Virus record (IMG/VR): IMGVR_UViG_3300034022_000666
Span: 1 to 51,558 of that record
Direction: 5' to 3' (one strand)
Origin: a virus
DNA: 51,558 nucleotides
The stretch's first letter is position 1. Every line of letters begins with the position of its first letter. The position numbers were made by a program, and so were the translations under genes. Under the pieces are notes generated by a model. It was not told the DNA's origin, searched no databases, and worked only from the letters and a program-made list of their open reading frames with translations. Positions 33,231-41,665 of the stretch are shown one piece after another.

Positions 33231-34226
33231 ATGAAAAACTTTGTTAAATCTGCATTGCAGGATGGCGGCGCCATCAAGCCATTAATTGTTCCAGCAAACC
33301 TCACGAAGGGTACTGGACTCATGAATCCGTCCATCTTCAATGATGGCGGTAAACTCAAGGTTGTAATTCGCCATGTGAATTACACCTTCTATCATTCCGA
33401 GAACAAACTGTTCTTGCATCCTTGGGGTCCGCTGACCTATCTACACCCCGAGAACGACCAGCATCTCCGTACAGAAAACTATTACGGCGAACTGGATAAT
33501 GCTGTTAATCTTAACCTCAATCGAGTCACAAAGATTGATATGAGTTTTGGTGATACCTATGAGCCCAAATGGGAATTCGTGGGTCTTGAAGATGCTCGCC
33601 TTGTTCGTTGGGACAACAAACTGTTCATCACTGGCGTCCGCCGTGATACGACCACGAATGGTCAGGGTCGCATGGAACTCTCTGAAATTCAGGTTAATGG
33701 TGATACTGTAAAGGAAGTATCTCGCTTCCGTATTCCAACTCCAATTGATCCAAAATCATATTGCGAAAAGAACTGGATGCCAATCCTGGATAAGCCGTAT
33801 CACTTCATTAAATGGTGTGGTCCCACGGAGATTGTAAGAGCAATTCCAGAAACACAGGGTTGCGAACAAGTATTGCTTGGTCAAAACCATGCTGATCTTC
33901 GTCGCGATCTTCGTGGCGGAACACAGGCAATTAAGATTGGTAACCATTATGTTGCAATCACTCACGAAGTGGACCTCTTTAAGTCCGATGTGGGTCGCAA
34001 GGACGCAGTGTATCATCACCGTTGGGTAATGTGGGATGAGAACTGGAACATTGTAAAATACTCCAAAGAGTTCTTCTTCCTTGATGCACAGGTTGAATTT
34101 GCAATCGGTATGTGCCAATCAAATGATGATGTAATTATTACCTTTGGTTTCCAGGACAATGCCGCATATGTGCTTCGTTGCCCAATTTCTACAGTTATGA
34201 GTTTTATTGAGGAGAACAACAAATGA
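33231..34226 (+). CDS. Five-bladed beta-propeller sugar-active protein (GH130/GH43-like)
   Basis: The 331-residue protein shows the fold of the clan of five-bladed propeller glycosidases and phosphorylases. It has MNPSIFNDGGKLKVVIRHVNY (first blade), then GLEDARLVRWDNKLFITGVRRD, where Glu120-Asp121-Ala122-Arg123 corresponds to the conserved acid-Arg pair, and later KNWMPI and GGTQAIKIGNHYVAITHEV blocks. It might cleave or build a beta-linked sugar. Its stop overlaps the methyltransferase start by four bases, and a double glycosyltransferase follows. The three genes therefore look like one glycan-handling unit inserted among fibre genes. The exact reaction is unknown. Confidence 0.7.
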   Translation: MKNFVKSALQDGGAIKPLIVPANLTKGTGLMNPSIFNDGGKLKVVIRHVNYTFYHSENKLFLHPWGPLTYLHPENDQHLRTENYYGELDNAVNLNLNRVTKIDMSFGDTYEPKWEFVGLEDARLVRWDNKLFITGVRRDTTTNGQGRMELSEIQVNGDTVKEVSRFRIPTPIDPKSYCEKNWMPILDKPYHFIKWCGPTEIVRAIPETQGCEQVLLGQNHADLRRDLRGGTQAIKIGNHYVAITHEVDLFKSDVGRKDAVYHHRWVMWDENWNIVKYSKEFFFLDAQVEFAIGMCQSNDDVIITFGFQDNAAYVLRCPISTVMSFIEENNK

Positions 34227-35410
34227 ATCGTACCACAATCATCAATTATCTAATTGCCAAGTCCAAAGCCAAATCCTATCTCGAGATTGGTGTCTGGAAC
34301 GGACACAACTTTGACAATATTGTTTGCGCTAAACGTGTTGGTGTTGACCCGTCTCCGGAGAAATTAAAGAATCCGGAACTCTGTAAGGTCATGACTTCGG
34401 ATGAATTCTTTGCTCAGAATACCGAGAAGTTTGATGTGATCTTTATTGATGGGCTTCATCATGCGGATCAGGTCTTCAAGGACCTCACGAATGCCGCAAA
34501 GTGTCTGAATCCGAATGGTTACATTGTGTGCCATGATATGAATCCATTGACTCAACGGGCTCAGGAGATTCCATATTCTGGACAGGGTATGTGGAACGGA
34601 GATTGCTGGAAAGCTCTTGTTAATTTTCGTAAAACAAATTATCTGTATGATGTGAACGTCGTCGATGTCGACCATGGTTGCGGTATCCTTAGTCTCAAGA
34701 AAAATCTTACCGATATTGAATTCCTTGAGGTCAAGGAAGAACTCACCTATGAGAACCTTGAGAAGAACCGCAAGAAGTGGTTGAATCTGACCGACCGCTA
34801 CGCTTGGGCACAAGGCATTAGTTTTGATGAGATGATGAATGCCTACGTTGGTGATCCAACCAATGAATATAATAACTACGTCCTTGCTCTTTGGTATGAC
34901 AGTTGCGGCCAGACGGCTTCTGCCATCTCCTATTATATTCGTGCAGCAGAACGCAGTGACATTCCATTGTATCAATACGAGTGTCTCATTCGTGCAGCAC
35001 TCTGCTTCCAGCAGCAGGGTACCCGCGGTCTTTCGGTTCGTGGATTGCTGCAACGTGCAATCTCAATTATGCCAAAACGTCCTGAGGCTTATTTCCTCCT
35101 AGCTCGTTATCACGAACGCGAAAGCACCGTTGAGAGCTGGGTGAACTGTTATACCTATGCAGCAATGGCGCTTGAGGTCTGTGATTTTAATTGTGGCAAT
35201 CTCCGCACGTGGGTTGAATATCCTGGTTACTATGGTATGCTTTTCGAGAAGGCTGTCAGCGCATGGTGGGTTGGCCTCTGTGAAGATTCGAAGAATATGT
35301 TCATCAATCTTTATAAGAACTATCCACTCGATGCAACTCATAAAGGTTCCGTTGTTAATAACCTTAAATTCATGAAGGCGCAATCTGTACTTCTACCTTC
35401 TGATGTATGA
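34223..35410 (+). CDS. Class I methyltransferase fused to a TPR-like domain
   Basis: The 395-residue protein has an N-terminal SAM-dependent domain (residues 1-170): KSYLEIGVWNGHNFDNI (motif I, Glu21-x-Gly23), RVGVDPSPEK, FDVIFIDGLHHADQVFKD and LNPNGYIVCHDMNP, the layout of the Methyltransf_24 family often found with sugar genes. Residues about 200-395 are helical repeats resembling TPR units (YNNYVLALWYDSCGQTASAIS, then RPEAYFLLARYHERES). It overlaps both neighbours by four bases. Likely target: a sugar or protein attached to glycan, not DNA, judged by the neighbours. Confidence 0.75.
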   Translation: MNRTTIINYLIAKSKAKSYLEIGVWNGHNFDNIVCAKRVGVDPSPEKLKNPELCKVMTSDEFFAQNTEKFDVIFIDGLHHADQVFKDLTNAAKCLNPNGYIVCHDMNPLTQRAQEIPYSGQGMWNGDCWKALVNFRKTNYLYDVNVVDVDHGCGILSLKKNLTDIEFLEVKEELTYENLEKNRKKWLNLTDRYAWAQGISFDEMMNAYVGDPTNEYNNYVLALWYDSCGQTASAISYYIRAAERSDIPLYQYECLIRAALCFQQQGTRGLSVRGLLQRAISIMPKRPEAYFLLARYHERESTVESWVNCYTYAAMALEVCDFNCGNLRTWVEYPGYYGMLFEKAVSAWWVGLCEDSKNMFINLYKNYPLDATHKGSVVNNLKFMKAQSVLLPSDV

Positions 35411-36954
35411 GCAAATTAAATAATTTTCCTCCAGTCTATTGGCTCACTCTTGCTGATCAACCAGAAAGGCATAAGTGCATTACAGACCAATTTGCAAAGT
35501 ATGGTATTACGGATCATACTCGCATTAATGGTTTTGATGGTCGAGTAACAGATTATCGTAGGAAGGGAGATGTCGTCACTGGCATCTACTTTGACATTAT
35601 GAAGTCGACAGATATTGCGTGTGCAATGGGTCATCTCGCAATGATCAAGCAGTGGTATGATACTTCGACGAGTGATGTTGCCATATTCCTGGAAGACGAT
35701 GTGAACCTTGAGAACTGTGAGAACTGGAGTTTCTCATGGTCCGAGTTCTTTGCCTCTCTTCCGCCTGATTGGAAAAATGTTCAGCTTGCTCAGATTCGTT
35801 CCGATGAAATTAGCGACATTGGCTTTCGTCCACGCATTGCTTCAGATTGGTGCGTCACTGCATATCTCATTCAACGCTCATATGCAAAACAGTTGATTGA
35901 TGATTATTTTGTTGATGGTCGTTTCCGTCTTATTGTTCAGAATGATAAAGAGTGCCAACCAATCGTAGAGAACCTTGTATATTTCCCAGGAGAACCAAAG
36001 TCCTACAGTATCCCACTTTTCACTGAAAAGAATACGTTCTCTTCAACCTTCTATAGCAATGACACGAAGAAGGTCAAGGAGTACAATGCCCTTTCTGAAA
36101 AGTATGTGACAACTTGGTGGCAACAGAATGGTCCCACGGCATCATTGGAATCCATCATGCATAAACCCGTGCCAATGCCCATGATTCCTATGATTGGAAC
36201 TGCGGTCGTCACGAATCCAAAATGGGTGAAACGCCTTGTTGAGAGTGTTGATTTTCCTGTCAAGGAATTCTGCATCATCAACAATAACGGACGCGGAGAG
36301 ATTGATGCGGAGCTGGATGCTATTGCTGCAACTCCTCATCCATATATTCGTAAGATTAAAGTGGTTCATATGCCTGCAAATCTAGGTGTTCCGGGCTCAT
36401 GGAATCTTATGATCAAGTCGTATCTCAAGGCTCCGTACTGGATTATCGTGAATGACGATGTTTCCTTTGGTCGCGGCTTCCTTGCTGAAATGTATGCGGC
36501 AACAATGCGGGATCCATCACTCGGTATCATCCATGGCTTTGAAGGCGACCATAATGTCGGTAGCTGGGACCTCTTCCTTCTACGCGATCATATTGTTGCT
36601 GATTATGGTCTTTTTGACGAGAATCTGTATCCCGCATATAATGAGGATGCGGATTACTTCCTGCGGTTCATCCATAGTCCAATCCGTAAGATGATGAATC
36701 TACGTAGTGATTACTATCATGGAGAGGGCAAGAAGAACGAATATCATACCCATGGAAGCCAGACAAGTAAGAGCGATCCAGTACTCAAGGAGAAACTAGA
36801 CCGCGTAAATCTCATGAACATGGACTACATGACTCATAAATGGGGTAAGGAATGGAGATGGTGTTCTCCGAGCAAGCTTCCATTCGAGAATCGGCCGATT
36901 AGCTATACTTCCTACGACCTTCGGTTCATTCGCCAAAAGTACCTGGGCTTTTAA
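35407..36954 (+). CDS. Double glycosyltransferase: GT25-like plus GT2-like
   Basis: The 515-residue protein appears to hold two transferase domains. Residues about 8-200 are GT25-like (VYWLTLADQPERHKCITDQF, ACAMGHLAMIKQW, and FLEDDV with the acidic cluster Glu96-Asp97-Asp98). Residues about 250-470 are GT2-like (ICIINNNGRG-type start, KVVHMPANLGVPGSWNLM, WIIVNDDVSFG with Asp350-Asp351, and a late YPAYNEDADYFLR). Each has a plausible nucleotide-sugar site. GT25 includes collagen and lipopolysaccharide galactosyltransferases, and the next genes encode collagen-like fibres. Possible roles: glycosylating phage fibres, or altering host surface sugar. It ends before a late promoter. Confidence 0.75.
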   Translation: MSKLNNFPPVYWLTLADQPERHKCITDQFAKYGITDHTRINGFDGRVTDYRRKGDVVTGIYFDIMKSTDIACAMGHLAMIKQWYDTSTSDVAIFLEDDVNLENCENWSFSWSEFFASLPPDWKNVQLAQIRSDEISDIGFRPRIASDWCVTAYLIQRSYAKQLIDDYFVDGRFRLIVQNDKECQPIVENLVYFPGEPKSYSIPLFTEKNTFSSTFYSNDTKKVKEYNALSEKYVTTWWQQNGPTASLESIMHKPVPMPMIPMIGTAVVTNPKWVKRLVESVDFPVKEFCIINNNGRGEIDAELDAIAATPHPYIRKIKVVHMPANLGVPGSWNLMIKSYLKAPYWIIVNDDVSFGRGFLAEMYAATMRDPSLGIIHGFEGDHNVGSWDLFLLRDHIVADYGLFDENLYPAYNEDADYFLRFIHSPIRKMMNLRSDYYHGEGKKNEYHTHGSQTSKSDPVLKEKLDRVNLMNMDYMTHKWGKEWRWCSPSKLPFENRPISYTSYDLRFIRQKYLGF

Positions 36955-36973
36955 AACATCATGATTTAAAGTG

Positions 36974-36981
36974 TATAAATA
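36974..36981 (+). promoter_or_regulatory. Late promoter TATAAATA before fibre 37021
   Basis: This is a perfect box 39 bases before the ATG. The leader of about 34 bases contains a hairpin, TTCTGT (36997-37002) with ACAGAA (37013-37018), that ends two bases before the start codon. Confidence 0.75.
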
Positions 36982-37020
36982 GACATCAACGTCAGTTTCT
37001 GTGGAAAATGAAACAGAATT

Positions 37021-40000
37021 ATGTCTATCGATAAAAACTTTAAAGTCAAAAACGGCCTCGATGTGGCCGGCAACTCAACCGTAACTGGAACACTCACTGT
37101 TCAGGGTGTTCAAAGTACTCAGGGGCTTACGCGCTTTTTAGTATCCGATACGGATGGCAAATTCTATTATCAGACTGGCGGAACTCAAGGTACGCAAGGC
37201 CTTCAAGGAATCCAAGGTATTCAAGGCATTCAGGGAATTCAAGGGCGCCAAGGTATTCAGGGAACTCAAGGTACGCAGGGAGAACAAGGAATCCAGGGTA
37301 TCCAGGGCATTCAAGGAACTCTGGGCACGCAAGGTGCGCAAGGTCTTCAGGGCGAACAGGGCATTCAGGGTATCCAAGGTATTACAGGCATTCAAGGTGC
37401 TCAAGGTCTACAAGGTATCCAAGGATTCAAGGGAACAGAAATTTCGATTGGCGAAACTGCTCCAGCTTATCCAGAACTAAACGATCTTTGGTGGAATTCT
37501 CTGACGGGTGTGCTCATGATTTATTATGATGATGGCGACACCGCGCAATGGGTCTCTGCGACTGCTGGTATTGTTGGTGCACAAGGTATTCAAGGTGTCC
37601 AGGGTCGTCAAGGCATACAAGGTGTTCAAGGCATTCAGGGTATTCAAGGAACAACTGGTCTTGCTTTCACAATTGCAAAAACTTATCTTTCCGTTGCGGC
37701 ATTAACTGCGGACACATCTCCTACTAGTATTACTGCGGGACAGTTTGCATTAATTAATACTGCAGATGTTGAGGATGCGGATAATTCTAAATTGTATCTC
37801 TGGAATGGAGCTACATATATTTTTCAAAATGACCTTTCGGGTACAGCAGGTATTCAAGGTATCACGGGTTCACAAGGCACTCAGGGTATCCAAGGCATTC
37901 AGGGTATTGAAGGAATGCAGGGCACTCAAGGTGCACAAGGGCTTCGAGGTTCTCAAGGCGTCCAAGGGATTCAAGGGATTCAGGGAACTGATGGTACACA
38001 GGGCACGCAAGGTGCACAGGGACTTCAAGGAACCCAAGGTCTTCAAGGCGAACAAGGCATCCAGGGCATTCAGGGCGTGCAAGGTATTCAAGGTGCACAA
38101 GGCAGACAAGGAACCCAAGGTACACAGGGCATTCAAGGTCTTCAAGGAATTCAAGGCATCCAAGGTGCACAAGGAACCCAAGGTACGCAGGGCATTCAAG
38201 GAACCACTGGTCTTGCTTTCACAATTGCAAAGACCTATCTTTCCGTTGCAGCTCTTGTTGCGGATACGGCGCCAACTGGAATTATTTCAGGTCAATTTGC
38301 ATTAATTAATACAACAAATGTAGAAGATGCGGATAATTCTAAGTTGTATATTTGGAATGGATCAAGCTACATTTTCGTTGATGACCTTTCTGGTTCTGCT
38401 GGTATTCAAGGTATCACTGGTTCACAAGGAACTCAGGGCACGCAGGGAATTCAAGGCATCCAAGGTGCTCAAGGCACTCAAGGTATTCAAGGTCTTCAGG
38501 GAGTGCAAGGTACTCAAGGCGCATTAGGTGTACAAGGAACACAAGGAACTCAGGGTACACAGGGCGTGCAAGGTATTCAAGGACCGCAAGGTACGCAAGG
38601 CATTCAAGGCATTCAGGGTATTCAAGGTGCTCAAGGCACTCAAGGACAACAAGGAATCCAGGGTACTCAGGGTACACAAGGCATTCAAGGAATCCAAGGT
38701 TCACAAGGAACACAAGGACAACAGGGCATTCAAGGAATTCAAGGTACGCAAGGAACATTAGGTACACAAGGTACTCAGGGCATTCAGGGTTTACAAGGTA
38801 CTCAGGGTCGTCAGGGTGTTCAGGGTATTACTGGTTCACAGGGTACCGTAGGAACGAATGGTACAAACGGTACAAACGGTGCTCAAGGTATTACCGGCGC
38901 AACAGGAGCTCAGGGCACAATTGGAACAAGTGTAACCGGTGCACAGGGTACTTCTGGCGCAACGATCCTTGGAAGTGCAAATACTTGGACAAACACCAAT
39001 AATTATAGTTCTGGAAATTATATCCGCTTTGGTAATGCATCACAAACAGATGCTAATGATGGTGTTATTGGAGCCGGTGTTTTTGGTACGGGATTAAATA
39101 TTGTAGGAACGCAAACATCATCTGGAACCGGAAGACAAGTTCGTATTTGGGGTTCTGTAATTAATGATGCTGGTACTGCATATGTTTATAATACAGGTAC
39201 ATGGGGAATTAGCATTTCCGGTAATGCTGCAACTTCATCTTCATGTTCCGGTAATGCTGCAACTTCATCTTCATGTTCAGGTAATGCTGCAACAGTAGGA
39301 AGTCTTTCAGTTCATAGCGGTACCAATAATGAAGCAAATAAGATTGTTCGTACCGACGGTAACGGATATATTCAGGCTGGCTGGATTAATAGTATATCCG
39401 GTGATGCTGGTACCACCGCTATTGCAAGAGTAATTGCTTCTAATGATGCATATCTTCGCTATTACACCCTTGCTAATTTTACTGCGCAGGTCGCGGCAAA
39501 TGGTGGTTCCTGGAACGGTAACGCTTCAACAGCAACTTCTGCGAGTTCGGCTACTTTCTTAAATAGCAGTAATTATATTAATCGCGTTGGTTCCAGTGGA
39601 AACGCAAATACCGATTTTAATAATACACCAGCAGGTTCTGTTCGTCACAATGGCGACGATGCAAATTTAACAAACTCGCCCGGCAACGCTTGGTGGTTTT
39701 ACGATAATTATCGCCACTCTAATGGCAGTAATTATTGGGGAACTCAAGTCGCTTGGGGTTGGGAAGATAACTCATATAGATTATGTCAAAGAAATGTTAC
39801 AGCAGGTACTTGGAGCGGATGGGTTGAGTATTTAAGTACATCAGGAAGATCATTTAGTGGAAGTCTGACAATGACAGGTAACATTACCGCGTATTCGGAT
39901 TTATCGTTAAAGGAAGATATTCAAATCATTCCCGATGCTTTAAACAAATTAAAAACTCTACGTGGTGTTACCTTTACGAGAAATGATATTGAAGATAAGG

Positions 40001-40191
40001 TTAAACGCCATACTGGCGTTATCGCCCAAGAAGTAGAGACAGTTCTTCCAGAAGCTGTAATGACTGACGAAAAAGGAATAAAGAGTGTTGCTTATGGTAA
40101 CATGGTTGGTCTCCTCATTGAGGCAATGAAAGAACAGCAAAAGCAAATTGAAGAATTAAAATTACTCGTTCAATCTATTACGCGTAAATAA
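37021..40191 (+). CDS. Long collagen-like tail fibre with S74 chaperone
   Basis: The 1056-residue protein starts with a short strand-rich region (FKVKNGLDVAGNSTVTGTLTV). Long Gly-X-Gln blocks follow, interrupted by module B (about residues 137-185, LNDLWWNSLTGVLMIYYDDGD) and two copies of module A (about 213-275 and 397-460, starting [15 protein letters not shown]). Residues about 640-955 are a beta-rich tip with repeated GNAATSSSCS units and many Asn and Gly. The last 95 residues are an S74 intramolecular chaperone: YSDLSLKEDIQII (958-970), HTGVIAQEVETVLPEAV. Self-cleavage near Ser959/Ser962, with Lys964 as partner, is expected. Confidence 0.85.
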   Translation: MSIDKNFKVKNGLDVAGNSTVTGTLTVQGVQSTQGLTRFLVSDTDGKFYYQTGGTQGTQGLQGIQGIQGIQGIQGRQGIQGTQGTQGEQGIQGIQGIQGTLGTQGAQGLQGEQGIQGIQGITGIQGAQGLQGIQGFKGTEISIGETAPAYPELNDLWWNSLTGVLMIYYDDGDTAQWVSATAGIVGAQGIQGVQGRQGIQGVQGIQGIQGTTGLAFTIAKTYLSVAALTADTSPTSITAGQFALINTADVEDADNSKLYLWNGATYIFQNDLSGTAGIQGITGSQGTQGIQGIQGIEGMQGTQGAQGLRGSQGVQGIQGIQGTDGTQGTQGAQGLQGTQGLQGEQGIQGIQGVQGIQGAQGRQGTQGTQGIQGLQGIQGIQGAQGTQGTQGIQGTTGLAFTIAKTYLSVAALVADTAPTGIISGQFALINTTNVEDADNSKLYIWNGSSYIFVDDLSGSAGIQGITGSQGTQGTQGIQGIQGAQGTQGIQGLQGVQGTQGALGVQGTQGTQGTQGVQGIQGPQGTQGIQGIQGIQGAQGTQGQQGIQGTQGTQGIQGIQGSQGTQGQQGIQGIQGTQGTLGTQGTQGIQGLQGTQGRQGVQGITGSQGTVGTNGTNGTNGAQGITGATGAQGTIGTSVTGAQGTSGATILGSANTWTNTNNYSSGNYIRFGNASQTDANDGVIGAGVFGTGLNIVGTQTSSGTGRQVRIWGSVINDAGTAYVYNTGTWGISISGNAATSSSCSGNAATSSSCSGNAATVGSLSVHSGTNNEANKIVRTDGNGYIQAGWINSISGDAGTTAIARVIASNDAYLRYYTLANFTAQVAANGGSWNGNASTATSASSATFLNSSNYINRVGSSGNANTDFNNTPAGSVRHNGDDANLTNSPGNAWWFYDNYRHSNGSNYWGTQVAWGWEDNSYRLCQRNVTAGTWSGWVEYLSTSGRSFSGSLTMTGNITAYSDLSLKEDIQIIPDALNKLKTLRGVTFTRNDIEDKVKRHTGVIAQEVETVLPEAVMTDEKGIKSVAYGNMVGLLIEAMKEQQKQIEELKLLVQSITRK

Positions 40192-40198
40192 TAGTGTC

Positions 40199-41143
40199 AT
40201 GGCACTCCCGAATAATACGACTATTAGTTTAAGTCAGGTTAATACCGAACTAGGATTAACCTCAACTGCAACAATTTCGCTGAATCAAGCTGCAGTTCGT
40301 GCATTGTTTGGTAAATCATCAGGAACTATTTCTATGTCAGATGGATGGGGTAAATCGAACTATACTCCAGGAAGTCAATTCTTTACAAGCTCAGGAACGT
40401 TTAATGTTCCTTCATATGTTTCATCCGTCACGATTGCAGTTGTTGGAAGTGGCGGTGGTGGCGGTTCGCATATTGGTGGTGGAGGTGGTGGAGGCGGTAT
40501 TGTATATGGAACTGTTAGCGTTACACCAAGTAGCGCTATAAGCATTTCTATTGGTGGTGGTGGCGGTGGTGGTTACGGCGGAGGAAACGGTAATTCAAAC
40601 TCTGGCGGAAACGGTAGTAATGTTTCATTTGGAGGATATATTGCCTATGGTGGCGGTGGAGGCGGTGGAACTTATTCTGGTGGAAATAGTACTTCGGGCT
40701 GTGGAGGTGGCGGTGGTGGCGTAAATCAATCTGGTGGATCAGGATCACAAGGATATGGTGGTGGTAATTATTCTGGCGGACCATGGCGCGCGGGAGGCGG
40801 TGGCGGAGTTACTACCGCGGGTGGCAATGGTGATCAAAATGGATATTACGGCGCAGGAAATGGTGGCGATGGTAATCGTTGGATGGGTCACAGCGGCGGA
40901 GCTGGTGGAGGTGGTGGTTCAGATTTAAATACTGGCACATATCTAGGATACGTTTCTCAGGGGGGCGGGGGTGGCGGTGCCGCGGGTGGTGGTGGACGTG
41001 GAGGCGGTCACAATGCAAACGATTCTACAGATTTTCCTGGCGAAGCTGGTCTTGATGGATGGGGAAGTGGCGGCGGAGGTGGAGGTGGCGGTTGGTGTTC
41101 CGGCGGAAACGGTGGATCTGGTTGGGTAATGATTTCATGGTAA
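40199..41143 (+). CDS. Glycine-rich adhesin-like tail protein
   Basis: The 314-residue protein begins with a defined domain (residues 1-55: TTISLSQVNTELGLTSTATISL and VRALFGKSSGTISMSDGWGKS) found at the start of many phage fibre-associated proteins. After a strand-rich link (FNVPSYVSSVTIAVVG), residues about 80-310 are glycine runs broken by short Ser/Asn/Tyr segments, closing with GSGWVMISW. Polyglycine sandwiches of this kind form the receptor-binding tip of T2-type gp38 adhesins. It sits eight bases after the long fibre, so it may be that fibre's tip. Confidence 0.7.
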   Translation: MALPNNTTISLSQVNTELGLTSTATISLNQAAVRALFGKSSGTISMSDGWGKSNYTPGSQFFTSSGTFNVPSYVSSVTIAVVGSGGGGGSHIGGGGGGGGIVYGTVSVTPSSAISISIGGGGGGGYGGGNGNSNSGGNGSNVSFGGYIAYGGGGGGGTYSGGNSTSGCGGGGGGVNQSGGSGSQGYGGGNYSGGPWRAGGGGGVTTAGGNGDQNGYYGAGNGGDGNRWMGHSGGAGGGGGSDLNTGTYLGYVSQGGGGGGAAGGGGRGGGHNANDSTDFPGEAGLDGWGSGGGGGGGGWCSGGNGGSGWVMISW

Positions 41144-41150
41144 AAATTTT

Positions 41151-41522
41151 ATGGCACACTTTGCACAAATAGATTCTAACAATAAGGTTACTCAGGTCAT
41201 TAAAGTTGATAACGCTCAAGAAAATGAAGCACTCAATTTTATTACGACACAACTTGGATTAAAAGGTACATGGATCCAGACATCATATAACACTCTGGGT
41301 GGAAAACATATGAAGAATGGTACTCCACTTCGTAAAAATTACGCTCTTATTGGATCAACGTATGATGCAGGAAGAGACGCGTTTATTCCGCCTAAATTAT
41401 TTTCAAGTTGGATTTTAAATGAAGAAACATGTAACTGGATGGCACCCGTTTCTCTACCTCGTGGAACCGATAAACGATATAAATGGGATGAGTCCGTCGT
41501 TAATTGGGTTGAAATAACTTAA
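41151..41522 (+). CDS. Small conserved phage protein (fibre-associated)
   Basis: The 123-residue protein opens MAHFAQIDSNNKVTQVIKVDN and contains LGGKHMKNGTPLRKNYALIGSTYD, AGRDAFIPPKLFSSW, LNEETCNWMAP and a closing YKWDESVVNWVEI. This layout is very common in phages of marine bacteria, generally without function, and often next to fibre genes. It has no catalytic motif. It starts seven bases after the glycine-rich gene; a terminator-like hairpin and a new late promoter follow, so it ends its transcription unit. Confidence 0.75.
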   Translation: MAHFAQIDSNNKVTQVIKVDNAQENEALNFITTQLGLKGTWIQTSYNTLGGKHMKNGTPLRKNYALIGSTYDAGRDAFIPPKLFSSWILNEETCNWMAPVSLPRGTDKRYKWDESVVNWVEIT

Positions 41523-41533
41523 ACATCCATTTT

Positions 41534-41541
41534 GATAAATA
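41534..41541 (+). promoter_or_regulatory. Weak late-promoter-like box GATAAATA
   Basis: It has one mismatch to the late box, 12 bases after the stop at 41522 and just before the hairpin at 41546. A transcript from it would meet that hairpin at once, so it is probably not a main start. Confidence 0.2.
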
Positions 41542-41545
41542 GTCA

Positions 41546-41574
41546 AACGTTCGAATAATACTCGAAGTGTTTTT
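41546..41574 (+). terminator. Terminator between 41522 and the next late promoter
   Basis: AACGTTCGA (41546-41554) pairs with TCGAA and TGTT (41562-41571, one bulged base) around a 7-base loop, followed by TTT. It lies immediately before the late box at 41576. Confidence 0.5.
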
Positions 41575-41575
41575 A

Positions 41576-41583
41576 TATAAATA
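41576..41583 (+). promoter_or_regulatory. Late promoter TATAAATA before fibre 41666
   Basis: This is a perfect box about 82 bases before the ATG. The leader includes the direct repeat AAACCGCAGA at 41623-41632 and 41646-41655. The gap 41523-41665 holds only these signals and no gene. Confidence 0.7.
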
Positions 41584-41665
41584 GTTAAATCTATTTGATA
41601 GACCTTGGATCACTTTCATTAAAAACCGCAGATTCCCCTACCTTTAAACCGCAGAATTACCTAAT

